A program made the translations under genes and the position numbers. The notes beneath the pieces were generated by a model. The model saw only the letters and a program-made list of their open reading frames with translations, made no database searches and had not been told where the DNA came from. 64,000 nucleotides of DNA from Arthonia radiata (Eukaryota; Ascomycota; Arthoniomycetes; Arthoniales; Arthoniaceae), in NCBI GenBank assembly GCA_002989075.1, contig PSQN01000004.1:1240001-1304000 (forward strand), in the 5' to 3' direction. How positions within the stretch are numbered: the first letter of the stretch is position 1; each line of letters begins with the position of its first letter. This document shows, one piece after another, positions 52,232-63,495 of this stretch.

Positions 52232-54884
52232 ATGATGTTCAGGCCCGCAGCAATGGCCGCCCACCGGCTGGTATGCACCCCCGCAATTGTTCCCTCGACC
52301 TGTTATCGAAGCTCACAGAACGCAGATTGGCCGGCGAGGCATGGCCACAGTCAAGGAGAATCCCCTCTCCAAGAGGGTCGAGATGACCAACTGGGAGAAG
52401 GTCAGTCACTGACGCTTCAGCATCTACAATGGACACATTCATTGACCTCGAGCGCAGGGCCACTACATCAACTACCAAAAGATGTCTGAGAACTTAGCCA
52501 TCGTACGACAAAGACTACAACGTCCTCTCACATATGCCGAAAAGATCCTCTACTCGCATCTCGACGACCCACATGGACAAGACATCGAGCGAGGGAAGTC
52601 ATATCTTAAGCTGCGACCAGACCGTGTGGCGTGTCAAGACGCCACCGCGCAGATGGCCATCCTGCAGTTCATGTCTGCGGGCATGCCCTCCGTCGCGACT
52701 CCAACCACGGTACACTGCGATCATCTAATTGAAGCCCAGATCGGTGGTGAGAAGGACTTGGAGCGAGCGCAGTCAATCAACAAAGAAGTCTACGACTTCT
52801 TGTCCTCGTCTTGCGCCAAATACAATATCGGTTTCTGGCGGCCCGGCTCTGGTATCATCCACCAGATCGTGCTCGAGAACTATGCATTCCCCGGTGGTCT
52901 TATGATCGGCACCGACTCTCACACACCCAACGCTGGTGGTCTCGGCATGTGCGCTGTTGGTGTCGGTGGTGCTGATGCGGTTGATGTCATGGCCAATCTG
53001 CCATGGGAGGTCAAGGCGCCGAAGATCACGGGTGTCAAGCTTACTGGCGAAATGTCTGGCTGGACAGCACCGAAGGGTGTGTGATTCCTCTCTGGATTCA
53101 GGTTGGAAAGAGACTAATCGCCGGCGCAGATATTATCCTGAAGGTCGCTGGCCTGCTGACCGTCAAGGGTGGTACTGGTGCAATCATCGAATATCACGGA
53201 CCTGGTGTCAACGCGCTCTCTGCGACTGGCATGGGTACGATATGTAATATGGGGTGAGCCGCTGCCTATCATGTCCTAATTCCCTCTCCGAGACTGTTCA
53301 CGGCTGGACAGCCGGCGTCACCTGATTGGAGCCATCCTCAATGCATTACCAGTCTGGCGGATTCGCTGTGCAGAGCGCATCGTGCTGACATTACTCTATA
53401 GTGCTGAGATTGGTGCGACTACATCTCTCTTCCCATTCAACGACCGCATGTACGACTACCTTGCCGCCACAAAGCGAAGCCAAATCGGAGACTTTGCTCG
53501 CGAGTATGCCTCAGAGCTGAAGGAAGACCCCGGTTGCGAATACGATCAACTTATTGAACTCAACCTATCCGAGCTGGAGCCACACATCAATGGTCCCTTT
53601 ACACCAGATCTGGCTACGCCCATCAGCAAGTTCAAAGAGGCTGTGGAGACAAACAAGTGGCCTGAGGAGCTCAAGGTGGGCCTTATCGGTTCATGCACAA
53701 ATTCGTCATACGAGGACATGTCGCGCGCTGCATCTATTGCGCAAGACGCCATTGACCACGGCGTAAAGTCGAAGTCGATGTTCACCGTGACTCCTGGCTC
53801 CGAGCAGATTCGTGCCACGATCGAGCGGGATGGTCAACTGAAGACTCTCGAGGACTTCGGTGGCCTGGTTCTTGCGAACGCTTGCGGTCCATGCATTGGC
53901 CAGTGGGATCGAAAGGACGTCAAGAAGGGCGAGGCCAATTCTATCATCTCCTCATACAACCGCAATTTCACCGGTCGCAACGACGCCAACCCAGCCACTC
54001 ACTCGTTCGTCACATCTCCCGATCTTGTCGTTGCGATGTCCCTGGCTGGCACACTCAAGTTCAACCCGCTCACCGACCCTCTGAAGGACAAGGATGGCAA
54101 AGACTTCATGTTACAGCCACCCACCGGCGTTGGTCTACCCGCCAACGGCTACGACCCAGGTGTAGAGACCTACCAAGCTCCTCCACAAGACCGCTCCTCC
54201 GTCCAAGTGGCCGTATCACCATCTTCCGACCGTCTACAGATTCTCGCAGGATTCCCAGCATGGGACGGCAAGGACGCACTCGACGTACCCATCCTCATCA
54301 AATGCCAAGGCAAGACCACGACCGACCACATCTCCATGGCCGGCCCATGGCTCAAGTACCGCGGCCACCTCGACAACATCTCCAACAACATGCTCATCGG
54401 CGCCATCAACGCCGCCAACGGCGAGAGCAACAAGGTCAAGAACTTCACGACCAACGAATTTGACGCCGTGCCCGCCACCGCGCGCGACTACAAGAAGAAG
54501 GGCATCAAGTGGGTCGTCATCGGCGACTGGAACTACGGCGAGGGTTCATCACGCGAGCACGCTGCGCTCGAGCCGCGACACTTGGGTGGTCTGGCCATCA
54601 TCACGCGGTCATTTGCGCGTATCCACGAGACGAACTTGAAGAAGCAGGGTTTGCTGCCGCTGACGTTCAAGGACCCCGCTGATTACGACAAGATCGCGCC
54701 GGATGACAAGGTCGATGTGATGTGCACGCAGCTGCAGGTGGGTAAGCCGATTACGATGAGAGTCCACAGCGCGAAGGACGGGAACACGTTTGATGTCGCG
54801 CTGGAGCATACGTTTAATGCGGATCAGATTAAGTGGTTTGAGAATGGGTCTGCGTTGAACACGATGGCGAAGAATATGGCGTAA
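52232..54884 (+). CDS. ACO1: Mitochondrial aconitase, five exons
   Basis: Aconitase converts citrate to isocitrate in the mitochondrial citric acid cycle and carries a [4Fe-4S] cluster. Exons 52232-52270, 52326-52400, 52458-53076, 53130-53253 and 53402-54884 join to 779 residues, the expected size. The presequence [20 protein letters not shown] is completed by splicing. Family blocks include [28 protein letters not shown] and [20 protein letters not shown]. The cluster cysteines appear in [16 protein letters not shown] and [10 protein letters not shown]. The C-terminal swivel domain has [20 protein letters not shown]. Introns are 55, 57, 53 and 148 bases. The third splits the codon for Asp in the [11 protein letters not shown] stretch, so a frame read from the genome stops early there. 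Confidence 0.97.
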
Positions 54885-55542
54885 GATGGTGGGTGGTCGC
54901 TATGTTGAGTGCGAGTGGGGATTGACGGAGCAGATGGGGAGATGTGGGGAGGTGAGTCGACGCAAGGACGGGTGAGCAGTGCATATGTGGGTTTAGCGAT
55001 ATCAGCGTTTGTGCTACTGTATTTGTGTGAATGTGATACGGGCTGTTGATACACGATTGGCGTTGTATGATGCATTTGCTGCCGCCATTGTGTCGCTGCA
55101 TCCTTTTACGGTTTGACCGATGACCAACACGTAGTCTACTCCTGCGCTGTGGATCTTGTCACCTTTCTATCGTATGGGCTTACGCGACCTGTTCGTATCT
55201 AGCTTAGGCAAATACCGGGTAGAAGTATGAGGGATCGGGAGAATAACGGTGCAGACGCGAGGCATATTGGCCGTATCCGACGGGATGATTCTATGTACAG
55301 TGCCAACAACGGCAGCGCACAGCTGCTTGATGAGCATATAGCCGAGCTCCACAAGATCAGTGCTCACAACCCACGATTACGCGATACACCTAGTACACCA
55401 TGCAGATAGACAGGTGTCCAACGCGCACCAAGCCGATGTATCACTGCCAGTACCTCTCCCTCATCAGATCCGCCACCCCATACCATCACATCTCACACCC
55501 CCGATTTCTTACAACTCAACCCACCCCCACTACCTCCTTGAA
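54885..55542. other. Intergenic stretch
   Basis: This contains the aconitase 3' UTR and the region upstream of a small hypothetical gene. No feature was recognised. Confidence 0.45.
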
Positions 55543-55839
55543 ATGACCTACTCCGCCCTCGACCCCAAAATACCTCATCCGCGCCCCGGCCACTACACCT
55601 TCAGCGACGAGCGAAAAGTCGACCCCTACTACGTCAATTACAGCGCCTACGGCGAGTTCAAGCTTGAAATCACCTGCAACGGATGCCGCAAGCAAGACGA
55701 GCTCGTCTTCGTCCGCCTGGCCAGCACGCTGGCATACCTCTTCGACAACGACGTGCTGGAATATTATGTGAGAGTTTGTGTAACGTGGATGGGGAGGTTG
55801 ATAACGCGTGGTGTCTATTGGCGGTGGGTTCGTGGCTAG
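55543..55839 (+). CDS. Hypothetical small protein
   Basis: The frame from the ATG at 55543 gives up to 98 residues: MTYSALDPKIPHPRPGHYTF, then GEFKLEITCNGCRKQDELVF and LASTLAYLFDNDVLEYY. The composition is that of a real protein and the ATG follows AAATG-type context, but I know no family. A GTGAGA donor follows the Tyr-Tyr codons at about 55769, so the true 3' end may lie in a later exon that I could not assign. The CNGC pair might bind a metal; that is speculation. Confidence 0.35.
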   Translation: MTYSALDPKIPHPRPGHYTFSDERKVDPYYVNYSAYGEFKLEITCNGCRKQDELVFVRLASTLAYLFDNDVLEYYVRVCVTWMGRLITRGVYWRWVRG

Positions 55840-57168
55840 CAGAAGTCGGATTGGGGTAATCGAGTTGCTGGTTGCGGTGACAGACGCGTTGATTGCGAGC
55901 CTTTTATGTGTGGGATTTGGCGGGCCTAGCTCGCGTACAGACTTACATGTTGCGGTGATAGCCGCGTCTACGGGATGTCGGGGCAATTTGCTTGCGTCGC
56001 GGCGTGGCGGGTTAACCAAGCGCAGATAGCCTGCTGTGGCTCGATATGGGAGCCCGATGAGGATTGATTCAGCACGCGTAGGGATATATTGCCTACCAAG
56101 CAGTGTTAGCAGACTCGTTGTATTGAGCGAAAAGGCTCGCGATGTTGGATAACACTTCATGCGGCTGCTATCCGAAAACTGGGCCTGTATTCTCGATGGC
56201 AACCGACCATATGCTGGACTACCCTTACCGGATGATGATACTGCAGACCGACAACGCATGTTGTCAAACGCAATAGCCCGCCACATGTATGGCGGAAGAT
56301 GGCATTCATGTCGTAAACAAAAGCCCGTTCAGTAGGTACGCACATTAGAGGATTCCGTGATAGACTCAATCCTCCATTGAACCCACACAGGCCAGCTTTG
56401 CGGCTCCTTCAAACTTGAGCTACAAGCGCGGACTTAGTCGGGCTGATTATGGCACACTATAAAGCTGTGTGCCCGTTAGATTGTTGTCGTCGTTGTGGAC
56501 GCAAGGAAGACAGTTGACTTTTCAAGCAACAGTAGCTAGCGCACGGTTGCTAGCGCTTACGACGAGATCCGGGATGGGCAATCAGCGGGACTGATCGGGA
56601 CTAGCGTTGGTTGTGTTGTACAGGATTGCTTGGATGCTCTTGCCCGTTTCAGATGACAGGTGAGGCTCCTCTCACTCCCCGTTTGCATGCGTTGGGATGC
56701 GCTCCTTCGCTTCCTCTGTCTAATCCTCTTCGTCCTTTTCCCTTCCTCGTCTGCACCTCCTGCTTCTCAGTCCTTACATTCGCTTCCAGTCGCTCATGAC
56801 AGTCACTCATTCCACCGCAATTTTGCATTCCAGCTCTTCAGCTTAACAACCCTCATTGGACTAGCTCTGCCCCAAGCATTCCAAGGAAGCATTTGCAACA
56901 ACTTCACGGCCCGCGCCCAAGCGGCCCTACCCGCAAAGTGTATCCAGCGTCGTCATTGAGATTCTGTATGTAGACAATCACTCTGGCGACCGCACTGTTT
57001 ACACGCGCTTGACACTTCTTTATTCGACTTTCTTTGGCGTTGAGCGTCAATGAAATCACACTCCTTTGTTGTTCCGCCAAACTAACCCGGCGTTCAAGGC
57101 GCATCTCAGGCTTACTCGATTCGAGGTCACCAACGCTGCAGTCGCTCATTTCGCGAAACCTCATCGCC
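55840..57168. other. Gene-poor 1.3 kb region
   Basis: The right part is the promoter and long 5' UTR of the GH17 gene, with pyrimidine-rich tracts around 56680-56800. Open frames on the minus strand near 55516-56286 have no recognisable motif. I see no RNA gene. Confidence 0.4.
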
Positions 57169-58467
57169 ATGAAGGCCACATTCTTTTCTCTGACTGCGAT
57201 CAGTCTTCTGCAATTTTCGCAGGCCACTCCAGCGCGTGAGTTGTTGTGCCAGACGCAGCACGAGAACGGAAAGCTGACTCACTCTTTTCCAGACATCGGC
57301 AACCACGCCCGCCAACATGCACGCCGCGCAGTCGTTACGAAATATGTGACTGCCGACGCGCCGGTCATGGTCTACGTCGATCAGAACGGAAAGGTCTTGT
57401 CCACTGGCACGGGAAGCCAGCCTACAGCTCAGGCTCAACCTCAAGCCGCTGCTCCTGCTCCTGCGCAGGAGGCTGCTCCAGCTCCAGCACCAGCACCAGC
57501 TCAAGCTGCGCCCGCGCAGAAGAAGCCACAGCAACAGTCGCAAGCCAACAACGCTCCCACATATGCTCAGTCGCAACAAGCCCCTGCATCAGTCGCTACT
57601 TCCGCTGCAACATCCGCTCAGTCGGCATCGACTTACCGCGGCACAAGTGGTGCTGGCGGATCGTCAAGCGGCGGCGCCAGTGGTGCAATTGGCATCAATT
57701 ACTCACCGTACCACACAGATCACTCTTGCAAGACCGCTGACCAAGTGATGAAAGACTTTGATGGCTTTGCTGGGTACGGGGTCGTCCGTAGCTATGGCAC
57801 TGATTGCGATCAAGTCCCTAGCATGGTAAAGGCTGCCAAGGCCAAGAACATGAAGATCATGCTCGGCATCTATAAGGTTCAAGATGCCGCCAATGAAGCC
57901 GGAAAGATCGTGAATGGTATCAAGGCTGCTGGGGGTGACTGGGGCATCGTTCACTCTGTTGGTGTTGGCAATGAGGCTGTCAATTCCGGCCAAGCGTCCG
58001 TCAACGATGTCCTGACCGGGCTGCAGACTGCCAAAGGCCTGTTGCAGGGTGGTGGCTACATCGGGAAGATCGCCGCAGTCGATACCTTCAACCAGATGAC
58101 TGCGCATCCAGAACTCTGCCAGGCTTCCGACTACGCCGCTATCAACGCGCATGCCTTCTTCGATTCCACTATCAGTGCTGACAAGGCCGGCGACTGGCTC
58201 AAGAATACCGTTCAGAGCGTCAAAGATAAGTGCAAGGGCAAAGATGTCATCGTCACCGAGTCCGGTTGGCCAAGCCAAGGTGGCTCCAATGGCGTTGCTG
58301 TGGCTAGCAGTGACGCCCAGAAGACGGCCATCTCGAAGCTCAAAGGCGCTTTCCCCAGCGGCGGCATGTTTCTCTTTTCGGCATATAACGATCTTTGGAA
58401 GGAAGATTTTACCGGCAGCCATGGGTGTGAGAAGTACTGGGGCATCCTCGGCAACTCACCAAACTAG
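57169..58467 (+). CDS. Secreted GH17 cell-wall beta-1,3-glucanase/glucanosyltransferase-like protein
   Basis: Exons 57169-57235 and 57293-58467 join to 413 residues. The signal peptide KATFFSLTAISLLQFSQATP is followed by a Kex2-like basic site (HARRAV), then a long Ala/Pro/Gln/Ser-rich linker. The GH17 domain starts at about residue 160 (AIGINYSPYHTDHSCKTADQ). The proton donor lies in SVGVGNEAVNSGQ and the nucleophile in VIVTESGWPSQG. This matches the Scw4/Scw10/Bgl2-like group, which remodels beta-1,3-glucan in the wall. The intron at 57236-57292 has perfect signals (GTGAGT, GCTGAC, TTTTCCAG) but is 57 bases without a stop, so it also reads through. Without splicing the protein gains 19 residues before the basic site. 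Confidence 0.9.
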   Translation: MKATFFSLTAISLLQFSQATPARELLCQTQHENGKLTHSFPDIGNHARQHARRAVVTKYVTADAPVMVYVDQNGKVLSTGTGSQPTAQAQPQAAAPAPAQEAAPAPAPAPAQAAPAQKKPQQQSQANNAPTYAQSQQAPASVATSAATSAQSASTYRGTSGAGGSSSGGASGAIGINYSPYHTDHSCKTADQVMKDFDGFAGYGVVRSYGTDCDQVPSMVKAAKAKNMKIMLGIYKVQDAANEAGKIVNGIKAAGGDWGIVHSVGVGNEAVNSGQASVNDVLTGLQTAKGLLQGGGYIGKIAAVDTFNQMTAHPELCQASDYAAINAHAFFDSTISADKAGDWLKNTVQSVKDKCKGKDVIVTESGWPSQGGSNGVAVASSDAQKTAISKLKGAFPSGGMFLFSAYNDLWKEDFTGSHGCEKYWGILGNSPN

Positions 58468-58970
58468 GCAGAGCGTTGCGAAGACGATCAAGGCGCGCTG
58501 GTGTCGCAGCCGTTCTCTTTCAAGGCATGTTTGGTTGCATCTTGTTGGGTATCGTTTCGCATCACTCGGGCTTGATGGAGAACCTCGCCCGTCTTCATGA
58601 TATCCGCCGGCCGAGAGTACAGCAGTCATGTTTCAATGCCTGAGATGTGGCATTTCTGGGGATCTACCAGAGTGGCCCGTTTGACATCTGTCGCCGACCT
58701 TTGCGATTAACGGGATAATGTATAGATTTCGTATTGACCAATGAATAAACTTCGAGTTCTCATGGTTCTTGTGATTTGATTGTGCCATATTGAGGTGTTG
58801 CGAGGATGTGCTTGAATGGGACATAATGGCTCAGGGGTATCACGGGGTGGACAATTAAGCCGGCCCGGTCACCCCTGACAACGGAATTATTTACATCCCA
58901 ATCATTGACCACGCCCAACTAGCGCGCAAGTTTCGAAACTCAGCTGATAGGGAGGACATCATTCACCACT
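58468..58970. other. Intergenic stretch
   Basis: 500 bases between two plus-strand genes. I see no further feature. Confidence 0.45.
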
Positions 58971-61400
58971 ATGGCCAAATTAAAGTCAATGACTGATATG
59001 CACGCCTCCGACTCTGACAGCGACCTTCCAACACTTGACGAGCTGCTTGGCGGGCCAAGGCCGGCGCTTGCTCCCACCTCCCTCAATACAGCAAGCAAAT
59101 CGCCTGCGAAGTCCAATGCCAATCGCCAGAGCCCTCGAAAGAAAGAGACTATACATCAAGCATCACATGAACGATCTGCGTCGGCATCTTTCGAGCACGC
59201 AGACCTCGCAAAGCCTGCGCTTCCTCCAGCAACTGCACGACAATCGCCTGCGAAGCGGACGGCAATGCGGTCGCCCAGAAAGACTTCACAAGAGGCTCAA
59301 AAGCCAAAATCGGTATCTGAAGCTAGCATCAGGCGTCAAAGAGCTCTTAAGAGCCCAGTAAAAGACCCTGGGCTGTTGCTGAAGCCGCTCAAGGTTTCAT
59401 TCGCAGAGAATAGCTCGACACCGCCTCGACAGAAGCGAACGATAGTGAAGAAGACGCAGAGGCGGCAGCAGCCTCTTGCATTCAGCACAGACTCCGAAAG
59501 CGAAGAAACTCGTGAGGTTAGTCAAGAGTTTGATATCTTCAAGGGAAGTGGCATACATAGGAAGACGCCCAGGCGGATAGCGAAGAAGCGGGCAGCATAC
59601 AAAGAGGAAGAAAGCTTGTTATCGGATACATTCGGAGAAGACGACAAGAATACCGAGAAGGACGACTCAAGCATCTGGAGCGCTGGCACCAGGCCCGTTG
59701 CTTCGGAGTTAGAGGATGACGACCTGCCTGCAGCAAGACGTAGACGAGCTGAGGAGGACGATCGACTCAGTCTCAAGCTCTCGGCGTTGAGGTTGGTTAA
59801 GCCACGATCTAATATAGACCCAACGGGCTCTCCACGAGTAAAAAAAAGCAGTTCAAGTCCAAGCAAAGACCGAGACACGATCAGGGTACCTAAAGGACCC
59901 AACGAGACAACAAGGCCGTCCTCTGTCCACTCAACAAATTCGGTGTCTCATGGCACAGGTGCTGTCCTCCGCTTCTCACCACCCTCTTCACCCTCACTCT
60001 CGCGTCTCCCTCCTCAACCCACCACGCCCGCCAGCTGCACGCCACCACCGCCCGCCAGCCCCGGCAAGCTCAAGAGTCCCTCCAAACTCAAAAGCCCCAC
60101 AAAACTCAACTCACCGCCAAAACTCCAATCAACTCGACCCGCCGCCGCTCGACCCAGCCTCGACGCCTTCTGGGCCCAAGACGTAGTTAACGACTACCAC
60201 GACATGGTTTCTCCGATAAAACCCCCGACATCACCGCGAAAGAAGCATCTCCAAGACTTCTTCGCAGATCGCAGCGATGATGAGTCGACGCTCATCTCGG
60301 AAACGCCGAGTCCCACCTCATCGCCGCGAAAGAAGGGGGCTGGGATGAGGGGGAAGAACGACCCCGAAGCCGCTGCGAGGAAGGCGGAGAAGGATCGACT
60401 GAAAGCCTTCAACAACGAGAAGGAGAAGCTAGCGTATGACTTCGTGAAACAACTAGACGACCGCATCACGAACGGCGAGATCAGCCGACTTACCGCAAGC
60501 ACAGGCGGCGTGCAAATCATATGGAGCAAAAAGCTGAACTCAACCGCTGGACGCGCGAACTGGCGGCGTGAACGGCGGTTGCCTTCTTCCACCCCTTCCA
60601 CGTTATCAACCTCAACCTCAACCTCAACCAACACCAACACCAACATCACCACCCTTCGAAAAGAACCCACATACAAACACATTGCCACCATCGACCTCGC
60701 ATCCAAAGTCGTCACCACCACTGAACGGCTCTACAACGTGCTCGCGCACGAGTTCTGCCATCTTGCGAACTTCATGCTGAGCCGAGAGCTGAAGGCGCCG
60801 CATGGGCCGTCGTTCCAGAGCTGGGCTCGGAAGACGACGACGGTGTTTGGGGAGAGTCATGCGGTGGAGGTTACGACGAGGCATGAGTATGAGATTGGGT
60901 ATAAGTATGTTTGGAGGTGTGTTGTTGGTGGAGGGGTTGACGCTGGAGATGGTGAAGGAGATGGGTGCGGACAAGAGTATAAACGGCATAGTAAAAGTAT
61001 TGATACGACGAGGCATACGTGTGGGAAGTGTCGGGGCTCGCTTGTGCAGATTTTGCCGAAACCGCGGGCTGGGGCGTCGCCGGTCAAAAAGAGCGAGGCG
61101 ATGACCGGGGTGACTGTGGTGAAGGGCGCAGGAGAGTACAGCAAATTCGTGAAGGAGCGGTTTAAAGCCGTCAAAGAGGCGATGCCGCCGGGGAGTCCGA
61201 GTAAAGATGTGATGAGGGAAATTGCGGTGAGATATCGGGAGCGGAAGGAGAGGATGAAGGAAGGGGCCGAGGTGGAGGTTGTGGAGGTGGGTGATGATGG
61301 GGAGGATAGTGGTCATGGGGAAGGTGGTCAAGGGAGTGGAGACGGTGTGGACAGCGGTGTGGGGGACGTGGCGAGACGATTGGAGTTTGTGAGACTTTAG
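58971..61400 (+). CDS. SprT-like metalloprotease of the GCNA/ACRC type
   Basis: A single exon gives 809 residues. The first two thirds are disordered, rich in Ser, Pro, Lys and acidic patches, with many SPxK/SPRK motifs suited to cyclin-dependent kinase phosphorylation. From about residue 490 the SprT-like domain begins (KAFNNEKEKLAYDFVKQLDD, VQIIWSKKLNSTAGRANW). The zinc-protease motif HEFCH lies at about residues 593-597, followed by GPSFQSWARK. A zinc-ribbon-like segment with C...C...CGKC follows (HTCGKCRGSL), then an HMG-like C-terminal stretch (YSKFVKERFKAVKEAMP, DVMREIAVRYRERKERMKEG). GCNA-family proteases degrade DNA-protein crosslinks in the nucleus. The layout of disordered tail, SprT, ribbon and HMG-like end is that of this family. 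Confidence 0.88.
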   Translation: MAKLKSMTDMHASDSDSDLPTLDELLGGPRPALAPTSLNTASKSPAKSNANRQSPRKKETIHQASHERSASASFEHADLAKPALPPATARQSPAKRTAMRSPRKTSQEAQKPKSVSEASIRRQRALKSPVKDPGLLLKPLKVSFAENSSTPPRQKRTIVKKTQRRQQPLAFSTDSESEETREVSQEFDIFKGSGIHRKTPRRIAKKRAAYKEEESLLSDTFGEDDKNTEKDDSSIWSAGTRPVASELEDDDLPAARRRRAEEDDRLSLKLSALRLVKPRSNIDPTGSPRVKKSSSSPSKDRDTIRVPKGPNETTRPSSVHSTNSVSHGTGAVLRFSPPSSPSLSRLPPQPTTPASCTPPPPASPGKLKSPSKLKSPTKLNSPPKLQSTRPAAARPSLDAFWAQDVVNDYHDMVSPIKPPTSPRKKHLQDFFADRSDDESTLISETPSPTSSPRKKGAGMRGKNDPEAAARKAEKDRLKAFNNEKEKLAYDFVKQLDDRITNGEISRLTASTGGVQIIWSKKLNSTAGRANWRRERRLPSSTPSTLSTSTSTSTNTNTNITTLRKEPTYKHIATIDLASKVVTTTERLYNVLAHEFCHLANFMLSRELKAPHGPSFQSWARKTTTVFGESHAVEVTTRHEYEIGYKYVWRCVVGGGVDAGDGEGDGCGQEYKRHSKSIDTTRHTCGKCRGSLVQILPKPRAGASPVKKSEAMTGVTVVKGAGEYSKFVKERFKAVKEAMPPGSPSKDVMREIAVRYRERKERMKEGAEVEVVEVGDDGEDSGHGEGGQGSGDGVDSGVGDVARRLEFVRL

Positions 61401-62709
61401 TTGTGTACAGTTTTGAAGCTTATCCAGATCTTTGGATGAATCCGTTCTGACAGTACCTCTACGCGCCACGAGGGCGTCACGGAAGTAAGGTGCAGGTGCA
61501 ATAACGGCCTGTATGCCGGCTGATTCATTGCGTATAGATCAACTCGTGCTGCTGGTGTCCAATGATGTGACTCGAAGTCGTGTTTACATCTACTCAGCGT
61601 GCTCTCCAGTGTGCTGAGGAACATGACAACAGCTACTTATGAGCCGCCATGCAAACCACCTACGACCTTCCCGTCGACATGAATATAAAGACAGCCTTGG
61701 TCGAGTCGGCTCGTGGCACGCGCAGGATACGCGGAAAGCGGCTGGCGCTCATCGCCGCGAGATATGAGCCTGGGACCGCATCGTCGGGGTGCAATTGGCC
61801 CCGCACGATGTCTGCACGCTTGTTCAGCAACTCGTTCTCACTAGACACACGCGTTCGGAGGCGCGGCGCGACGACGATACGCAGACTGCCGCTGTCGACC
61901 ACCACGTCTCGACCTCGTCGCCGTTAGTAGGGCTCTCGGTGGTCTTGACTGTTACACTACGCCACCTGGCTGTCGTCAATCGCGAGCAACCGCTACGTCT
62001 ATACCGGACGGTCCCGGCAGGCAGGATTCTGTCAAGGTTAATTGTTGGAGAAGTCGCCGGGGCTATTTTAATGATTAGTGTTTGGATGATTGTATTGGTG
62101 TGCGCGGCGCTTTGGGACGTGTTGAGCATGCACAGATGTTTTCGCATCTGCTAAATCGAAGTGGTTCAAGCGAGCGGCAGCCGACGCAGAGGCCATTTCT
62201 TGAGAGCGATAAGCTGCGTTGTAGTCCTTGGAGTGACTGGTGCACGCTTACTTGATAGCAATATATTACGTATATCAGACGACTTCCGGAGAGCAGTCGA
62301 AGAATGTTGCGGTGCTGCGATTTGGCCGCACCGGAAAGTTGTGTATATAGTATGTTCGCTGTCCGTCGAATAGCTTATGCTTAGCGCTTGCATTGTTTCA
62401 CCTTGGCTGGATGTGTGTTGGTTGCGTTGCTTGCTGAGGTTGTTGCCGGATGTATTCTGTTGGCTGGTTGGGTGGTACGCTGGTTCCATAATTCATTGTA
62501 TACTGACTGTATCGATGTTGGCGGGGGACGCCTCATGCCAGAAGTCGGGAAAAAATTCTTCTAGTGTGCAGTGTGCGTCTTGACTGCGCTCAATCGCTGT
62601 GAATGTCATCACCTTCTCTCGACAATGGCTGTATCTGCGCGACGGCTGTCGAGTCTTGCCGCTAGTCTTCGATAGGTACTGGAACTTATGGAGAACGAAC
62701 CCAATCGTC
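61401..62709. other. Gene-poor 1.3 kb region
   Basis: Open frames on both strands (61649-61927 plus, 61660-61905 minus, 61824-62147 minus) overlap each other and none has a recognisable motif. I see no RNA gene. Confidence 0.4.
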
Positions 62710-63495
62710 TCACGGTCTTGTGACCTGCCTGGAACTTGCGGCTCGAAGAGCCCTAGAGTCGATCTCATGTGCTTCGGTTTGGAACGGGGCAGGCGGCGAG
62801 ACCTGCACCTCCACGCTCGAGCCATGCAGCTCTGGCTTTCCCATCCAGCTTTTTCGGTTCTCCATCAAGCGTTTCCCATTCCGTCTTCTGTGGCGACCCC
62901 GTAACATGATGAGTAAGAGTGAGATTAGTAGGAGCAATGATACACCGGCCGCGGCGCTAATGCCGGCCTTTGTCCCCTTGGAAAGTCTATTCCACCCAGA
63001 ATACGCGCCTGAGTGGCTTGTCTGTGCGATGGCTTCTGCGTCTGATTCGACCCGCGAGAATTTCAAGGTCTGTGCGACTATGTTCAGCGGCATCTGCTGT
63101 CCCCGCGAAGGGGTGAGCGTTACGGTGGGCTTGAAGGCGTCGGAGCTGGCGTCGATGCTGCCGGATTAGATCATGTCGTATCTATCGTATTTACTCTTCT
63201 GATAGTAGAACCTTTTCAGGGCCTGGGAAGCAGTATTGAAACCACTGTGATAGAGATCCCCAGTGATGTTGACGATACTGCGCATATTGCAGGAAGCATC
63301 CGCGATGCACCCAGGGGTGTAGATGGTGATGGTGTAGTTTGCGTTTTCAGTGATGTTGGGAATGTAGACCACGGATGGTGGCTGGGCGTCGCTGTAGGTG
63401 GCATTGGTGGAGAGGTAGGGAGGAACGACGCCCCCAGCGCCGGGCAGCCATATCCAATTGCCGGAGAGGACGGTCGCGCTCGCGATGAGGGACAT
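62710..63495 (-). pseudogene. Single-pass surface protein, Rax2-like ectodomain piece, with an in-frame stop
   Basis: From an ATG at 63495 the frame reads MSLIASATVLSGNWIWLPGA, then PPSVVYIPNITENANYTITI, YTPGCIADASCNM and YQKSKYDRYDMI. A TAA stop follows at 63166-63168. The same frame then continues SGSIDASSDAFKPTVTLTPS, GISAAAGVSLLLLISLLLIM (a membrane anchor) and a basic cytosolic tail to 62710. The ectodomain pattern recalls the repeat unit of Rax2 polarity markers, from memory. Either this host gene is broken by a nonsense change where a Tyr codon would be expected, or a 54-base intron (GTTCTA to GGCAG, CTAAT branch) removes the stop. A Leu-rich signal-peptide-like stretch at about 63730-63670 may be its first exon. 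Confidence 0.5.
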
